Source of the DNA: Coniochaeta sp. PMI_546
Lineage: Eukaryota > Ascomycota > Sordariomycetes > Coniochaetales > Coniochaetaceae
DNA length: 64,000 nucleotides
Reading direction: 5' to 3'
NCBI GenBank assembly: GCA_021432605.1
Contig: MU271143.1
Span: forward strand, 2,985,277 to 3,049,276
Translations under genes and position numbers: made by a program
Notes under the pieces: generated by a model
What the model saw: the letters and a program-made list of their open reading frames with translations, nothing else
Databases searched by the model: none
What the model was told of the DNA's origin: nothing
In this document: piece after piece, positions 58,602-64,000 of the stretch
Layout: the number at the start of each line of letters is the position of its first letter
Numbering within the stretch: position 1 is the stretch's first letter

Positions 58602-60825
58602 CTAATGCTGGAACCGGAAGTCCAGTCTTTTGTTGCCCTGGTCCTTCGTTGTGGCAAGGTACTCCAACCGCTCGTCTTCACTCATTGACTGCCACTTTCG
58701 ATCTCGCTGCTTGTTCCGCCCGACATAATAGACCTTGACAAGGAAGTACAGTACGATGTTCATGCAGTTGATTGCAAGGAGTTGTGTGTTACCTCGTCTA
58801 TAGAGGGGGGCATCGTCTGCAAGAACAGTTAACCTTAGGCCTGGAATGACGTCCGTATCCAGCAAAACTCACCCGAGCGGTAGATATTCGACGAGATGAT
58901 GCCGCTGGCTTGCACAAACATGTTATAACAAGCAGCAGACACGGTTCGAGACCTGACCGTATTCGAGTTCCGCGAGTTCCAGCCGACCTGGATGGGGTGT
59001 GCTGGCAAACCGTTCTGTTAGCTAAGGGGTCCTGAGCAATGCCAGGGTTGGCTCGAGAAACTCACGGTTAGGATAGGCAAGCAAAAGGGTCGTAACGGCA
59101 TATATCACCCATCTGCTGACTGAGCCCGTATTTGCCACAGTCAGGTAGATGAGGAATGGAAGTGCCCATATTTGGCCAGACAGAGACACAAATGTCAACT
59201 CCCCGACGATCTCAGCCAAATATGTGATGGCCATCATCGTTATCACTAGGACGGGTTAACCAACCTCGCACAGTTTTCAATGACACAGGGCCCACCAGGA
59301 TACATACTGTGGAGGACGGTGTAAGGAATTGTCAACAAGTTGGATTGGAAGGTGTCGAATCCAAGGGCTTTGAGTGACAATGTCAAATACTGCGCTGGTG
59401 GCGTCATTGGGATCTGGAAAGACAAGCCGAGGATGTAGAGTGGCCTATCGACATGTCAATGATTTGCATCTAAGCGCCGACTTTCGCAGCATGCAAACGT
59501 ACCACAGATCAAAGTCCTTCAGGCTTTGCCACAAGAGCTTGGGGGTCACTGGCTGACGGTTATGCATGCTACTCTTGCTTGGATCTTCCCTTAGCACTCT
59601 GTTGACGATTATTTTTTCTTCCCTGTAGAGCCTGTCAGCAACAATCGAGACGGATGGGTTTACATGGATGTGGGGAGACTTGCCTCTCAGTGAACCACCC
59701 ATCCTTACCCCTGAACCAGCTAGCAGTGGCGCAAGGTCCAGCGGGCATCAACAGGAATGAAAAAACACCAATAACCAGTGTAAGTAGGCCCTGCCAGTCT
59801 CATTGTTAGCCAGCATGTCTTCGGCTCATGGCACAATATACGAACTTCGATCAGAAATAGCCACCTCCAGCCCGACTGTCCGCTCACACCTCTCATATGG
59901 AGAAGTCCATATGCAAAAATGGCAGAGAGGATGTCAGCAATGCTCATTGCTGTCCAGAAGAAGCCGAGTCGGAGAGACAACTCGTGGTGTTTGTAAAAGT
60001 ATGACAAATACAGAATCACCTGCGAAATCTTTGGTTAGTCACCATCGTCGAACGTGCATGACCTTTGGCTCAACCTTACATCTGGGATGAAGCCACCCTG
60101 GAGAATACCAAGGAGAGCCCGAGTGACGAGAAACGACTCTCTTCCAGTTAGACAGTATTGCGAGCTGGCAACAATACTCCACAGAACCATCTGGGCTGGA
60201 ATCCAGCGATCAGGCCCCACCCATTTGGAGACCAGTTGGGATGGGAGCTCAGCACAGAGGAAGCTGAGTTTGAAGACCGTGTTCCCAAGATTATAATCTG
60301 CTCAGTGTGTCAGTCATATACTATGTCGACGACAGAGATGGGACAACGTGGTCGCTTTACCATTAGTAGTCATCTTCAGTTCAGGGAGAAAGTTATCCGT
60401 CAATGCTTGGCTGAGATTTGCGCGATCCAGTTCAAGGGACATGAACATGATGCAAGCCCAGATCATGATGCGGACGTCAATTTTGCGCACCAAACTATGC
60501 TCTTCCCCCCAGGTCCATCTTGCTTGCGGGTCGAAGCGATGGAGGTTTTCCCTAACCAGGGATCAGCCTCGATACAATCAAAGAGGGTGGCTTCTGCCTA
60601 CCAGTCGGTCCTAGGCTGGTACTTCTCAGCGGTCTCGGGGTCGTCGAAGACGCTCGCCTGAGTCGCAATAGCATCCGGATCGTAAGAACTAACACGCTGG
60701 AACCAAAATCGTTTCTCGTCGAGTGGGGCACCTAATGGAGGGGAGTTGCTATTGAGAGACGTAGTCGACGAGTGCGTCTCTTGCGTCGTCACGACGGCTT
60801 TTTCCTTGGTCAAGACTGTCGCCAT
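58602..60825 (-). CDS. Dal5/allantoate-permease-family MFS transporter (anion:cation symporter)
   Basis: Major facilitator of organic anions. Ten exons join in phase: 60825-60602, 60551-60361, 60297-60080, 60019-59846, 59790-59684, 59622-59503, 59444-59308, 59245-59066, 59001-58873 and 58816-58602. They give 564 residues. The family signature is clear: [15 protein letters not shown], then [17 protein letters not shown] and [13 protein letters not shown] across a junction, and [20 protein letters not shown] near the end. The 61-bp intron at 59683 has a GCAAGT donor; using it rebuilds [13 protein letters not shown]. Dal5-family members move allantoate, ureidosuccinate, dipeptides, vitamins or sulfonates (Soa1). 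It is divergent from a TauD-type dioxygenase, which favours a sulfonate or related substrate. That is inference. Confidence 0.93.
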
Positions 60826-62703
60826 GTTCGGTACCAACGGTCGGCCTTCAATCAATGACGGTGCTTAACCTGATTTAGACTCTTGAAGTCAACAGTTCGT
60901 CTCCCAGAAGTGACGGATATGGCAGGATTTATGGAAGTACGTCTCCAGGGGTCAGGCAATGGGAAACAACCCTACGCAACCTTTGCCAAGCACGGTACAT
61001 GGCGAAAATAGTCCACGATATGGCGTGTGTGACGATGGAGGACGCCATACTTGGGTGGCCACAGGCTGGTGACCTTTCCCAGTCTTGTCAATCCCGCAGC
61101 AGAAGATGCCTGGATGTACCATCATTTGCCGAGGTTGTGTCCCCCAGTTGTGGACGTTCCTATCCTCGCTTCCGGGCAAGTGGTACGTGGGAGTCCTCGA
61201 CGGTCTAGTTCCACACTCTGGTATCGCTAACGAGCGCCACATAGCCATTTTGCCTCCGGTGGCCACGTTTCCAACCGGGGTCAAATGCCATGTGCAGTCT
61301 GGACCGACCTGACGGGTATTGCGTAATGCGTGGGTGGGATTCACCATCCCCTGCTTGGTATCAACCCGCTGTACTCAACAGCAATCTGGTTGAGGCAGTG
61401 AGGTCTCCTGTAGCAAAAGTCCCCAAAGCTCATCGGACGTACCATCCATGGTGAAAGCACATAATTGCGATTCGGATGAGAAAGCAGCAACCCAGGCGAC
61501 AGCCGCGTCACATGTTCACGAAACAATGATAAATATATTTGAACACCCATAACGGGGTGTGAGAGGACTGGTGAATATTGGGAATTCCCCTGCTCACATA
61601 CCAGCTAGATACTCGCCATTGAATGTCAAGCCTCTTCCACGACTAGAGTGGGTACTAGGAGCTGAGCAGACCCGGAACTGCCGGTTGCTTGTCGCCGCAT
61701 CCGCTGCCATGAGAGAAGTGCGCACCCGGTTATCGTTCGGCGTTGAAGTCACGACTGCCGGAGTCTTTTGTCGCGAAGGCCGGGATGTCGAGGACCGACT
61801 GAAGTTGTTCATTAGCAAGCCACTCTGTAATGGGTGTAAATCATTGATGGCGTGATGGCGACGTGCTCAGTGCTGCGTTGACGCAAGCAGAGCGATAAGC
61901 CAAGCCAGCAAGATTGGGCATATGGATCGCTAAGCCCAGAATCTCTTGGGTGTTTTGAACTCAGATGAAGGGAGAGAAAAAAATACTAGATGCTCATCAT
62001 CGCGGCTTGCAATTGTGCAATAACTCTTGGAGTGCTCGATTGAACCAAAAACCCCACCACGGCGCTTGCAGAAAGTACACTTAAGTATGTTTTTCCTGGT
62101 GGATTCTGTCATTTTGTGATGAAGGCCTGTGTTGGGAATTTACATTTCCCAAAATGGACAATTGGCCGAGTAACGAGGGCCGGCCCGAGATCTTGATCAC
62201 GACAATGCCGGGGTGCTAAGACTACATAGCATTTGCCCTCGTTCAAGTATGTCAAGCTCCTACAAGGGCGTCTCGATCAGCAAGTCGCGACCAGGTTCGA
62301 GTCGACAGACTAACGCGCTATGAACCTACCACCGATAGCATGGTCACCCGGGATCTAGGAGGTAATCTTGTTCTCAGTTGCACTACCTGATGCCGTTACT
62401 GTAAACGTTGTCGGAATGCTATAAGCTGCGGTCACGAAATAATGCCACGAAGTATCGCCATAACTTCAGCGCCGCACCTGATTCGGCTTCTCATTTCTGA
62501 ACGTGGTGCCAGGAACCGGCAGTGTAACACACCTGCCCCCTCCCTCCATGCATCTTCGATACCGGCAGAATTGCGAGCTACATCCATTTCAATAATATAT
62601 ATATATGTGACAATCGTGGTGGCCGTCTCGAAGTGCCATCCCATAGTCAACATCATCAACATTGTATAGCTCGAGACATCAAGGAAACCCCAACAACCAA
62701 GCA
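60826..62703. promoter_or_regulatory. divergent promoter, permease / TauD dioxygenase
   Basis: 1.9 kb between the two starts on opposite strands. No gene is supported; the open frame at 61559-61855 has no motif. It contains a tRNA-Arg-like relic (minus, about 62272-62332) and an (AT)6 run. Shared regulation of the two flanking genes is plausible. Confidence 0.5.
62595..62606. repeat. (AT)6 dinucleotide run
   Basis: Six AT units about 100 bp upstream of the dioxygenase start codon; it may serve as a TATA-like element. Confidence 0.6.
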
Positions 62704-63963
62704 ATGGCTCCCTCAGCTATTGATACCGAGCCCCAGGGGGCTTCCAAGGTTCTGCTGCGGCAGCCGCTTCAGCTGTCTGGTGCTCTCGAGAACTATGAGT
62801 CCTTTGACGTGACTCCCGTGATTGGAAAGGAATTCCCGACTGCGAACCTTGTCGACTGGCTGGACGCGCCGAACTCAGACGATCTGCTGAGAGACTTGGC
62901 AATTACAAGTCAGAAGCTACTCCCGCTCCTAACCTGGCGTGCTCGAGTCGAATTAACATGTGGCAGTCTCCCAGCGTGGCGTAGTCTTCTTTCGGGCGCA
63001 GGACAACCTGACAAACGACCTACAGAAGAAGCTCATCCTGAGACTTGGAGAGTTGACCGGGAGACCTGCTACATCAGGGTTACATATCCATCCTATTCTG
63101 AACTCTGAGCGTGAGCTAGGCGGTAGTGATCCAGAGATCAGTACTATCAGCTCTGTCCAGCACAACAGGTTCTATGTGAAACAAGAACCGGATGAATTGA
63201 GCCCCAAGAAGCAGAGCTCGGCCCAGTGGCACAGTGATATTGCCTTCGAGCCGGTTCCTGCTGACTACACCTCGCTACGGCTTGTCGAGCTTCCCAAAAC
63301 AGGCGGTGGTAAGCGACAAATGTACTCCACAACCCTTAATGCTAAATTAATCGCCTCCATAGATACACTGTGGGCTTCCGGCTACGAGATTTATGATCGC
63401 ATCAGTGAGCCTTACCAAAAATTCCTTGAGAGCTTGACTGCTACTTTCGAGCAGCCAGGCTTCAGCAAAGTCGCCGAGCGCGCAGGATTCAAGCTGTACG
63501 ACAAAGAGCGAGGTGCCCCAGAGAATGTTGGCACCGACCTGAAAGCAATTCATCCTGTTGTCCGCACCAACCCTGTCACAGGATGGAAGAGCATATTCCC
63601 CGTTGGCGGACATGTGAAGCACATCAACGGTTTAACGAGCGAGGAGAGTACCAAGCTTCTGACCTGGTTCCTGGATCTGGTCTATCGTAACCATGACCTC
63701 CAAGTTCGGTTGAAATGGAAGAGTCCCAACGATATCGGTAAGCCTTGTCAGCCAAGTCTCTTCCCCTACCAGCACCAGAGCTGATTCGATCGGGATGTCT
63801 AGCAATCTGGGATAACAGGAGTGTGTTTCACTCTGCGACGTTCGACTACGACGGCTATGGTGATCGATTTGGGAATCGAGCTGTGGGCCTAGGTGAACGT
63901 CCATACCTTGATCCACGTAGCACTTCAAGGCGGGCAGCTCTAGCTCAAGAACAAACCTTATAA
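62704..63963 (+). CDS. TauD/TfdA-family Fe(II)/2-oxoglutarate dioxygenase
   Basis: Non-heme iron oxygenase, probably releasing sulfite from a sulfonate such as taurine, or a related reaction. Exons 62704-62908, 62967-63308, 63363-63737 and 63803-63963 give 360 residues. Junctions rebuild RDLAIT|ISQRGVVFFRAQ, LPKTGG|DTLWASGYEIYD and SPNDI|AIWDNRSVFHSAT. The iron ligands are H157 and D159 (WHSD) and H317 (FHSATFDYDG). R333 is the likely 2-oxoglutarate-binding arginine. The family also includes yeast Jlp1 (sulfonate dioxygenase) and XanA (xanthine dioxygenase), so the substrate is not fixed. It is divergent from a Dal5-family permease. The stop at 63961-63963 lies 37 bp before the window end, so the gene is complete. 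Confidence 0.93.
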
Positions 63964-64000
63964 GAAGAAGAAAAAGGTTATTTATTATATAACTGTTATG

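Overview
The window looks like ordinary chromosomal DNA from a filamentous ascomycete (Pezizomycotina, most likely a Sordariomycete). The evidence is many short introns (48-80 bp) with GTRNGT-type donors and CTRAY branch sites, one dispersed 5S rRNA gene, fungal-only families (Zn2Cys6 regulator, JEN1 permease, TRPY channel, Dal5-family permease) and gene-poor spacers of several kb. The species cannot be named from the sequence. I see no intact transposon, virus, CRISPR array or rRNA operon. Gene models were rebuilt by hand by joining exons at consensus splice sites and checking that the phases add up; exon coordinates are given in each entry.

Layout. 0.3-5.2 kb: a CYP59/StcS-like P450 (minus) divergent from the splicing factor Cwf19. 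5.2-8.2 kb: gene-poor. 8.2-11.7 kb: an oligopeptide transporter, a 5S rRNA gene, and RNase H2 subunit C (minus). 13-20 kb: an Ayr1-like short-chain reductase, pyruvate dehydrogenase E2 (minus), ribose-5-phosphate isomerase (minus) and, divergent from it, the large Arf-GEF SEC7 (19.2-24.9 kb). 25-37 kb: a dense housekeeping block rich in RNA-related genes: an Hsm3/PSMD5-like candidate, RNA polymerase III subunit Rpc31, nucleoporin Nup49, polyadenylation factor Fip1, XAP5 and a METTL16-type U6 snRNA m6A methyltransferase. 37-46 kb: a phosphoesterase-type acid phosphatase without a visible signal peptide, a PRISE-like reductase, a 3.8-kb gene-poor spacer and the vacuolar TRP channel Yvc1. 48-64 kb: an accessory, nutrient-oriented stretch with a JEN1 carboxylate permease, a Zn2Cys6 regulator, a Dal5/ACS-family permease and, divergent from it, a TauD/TfdA-type Fe(II)/2-oxoglutarate dioxygenase.

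The most interesting items are the divergent Dal5-family permease and TauD dioxygenase (a candidate sulfonate-use module), a family of GGTACC-centred palindromes confined to intergenic DNA (up to 18 bp perfect), four inferred GC-AG introns among about 46, an acid phosphatase that starts with an N-myristoylation-like sequence instead of a secretion signal, and a serine- and arginine-rich leader on ribose-5-phosphate isomerase. I found no convincing wholly new multi-gene system; most of the window is conserved fungal gene content.
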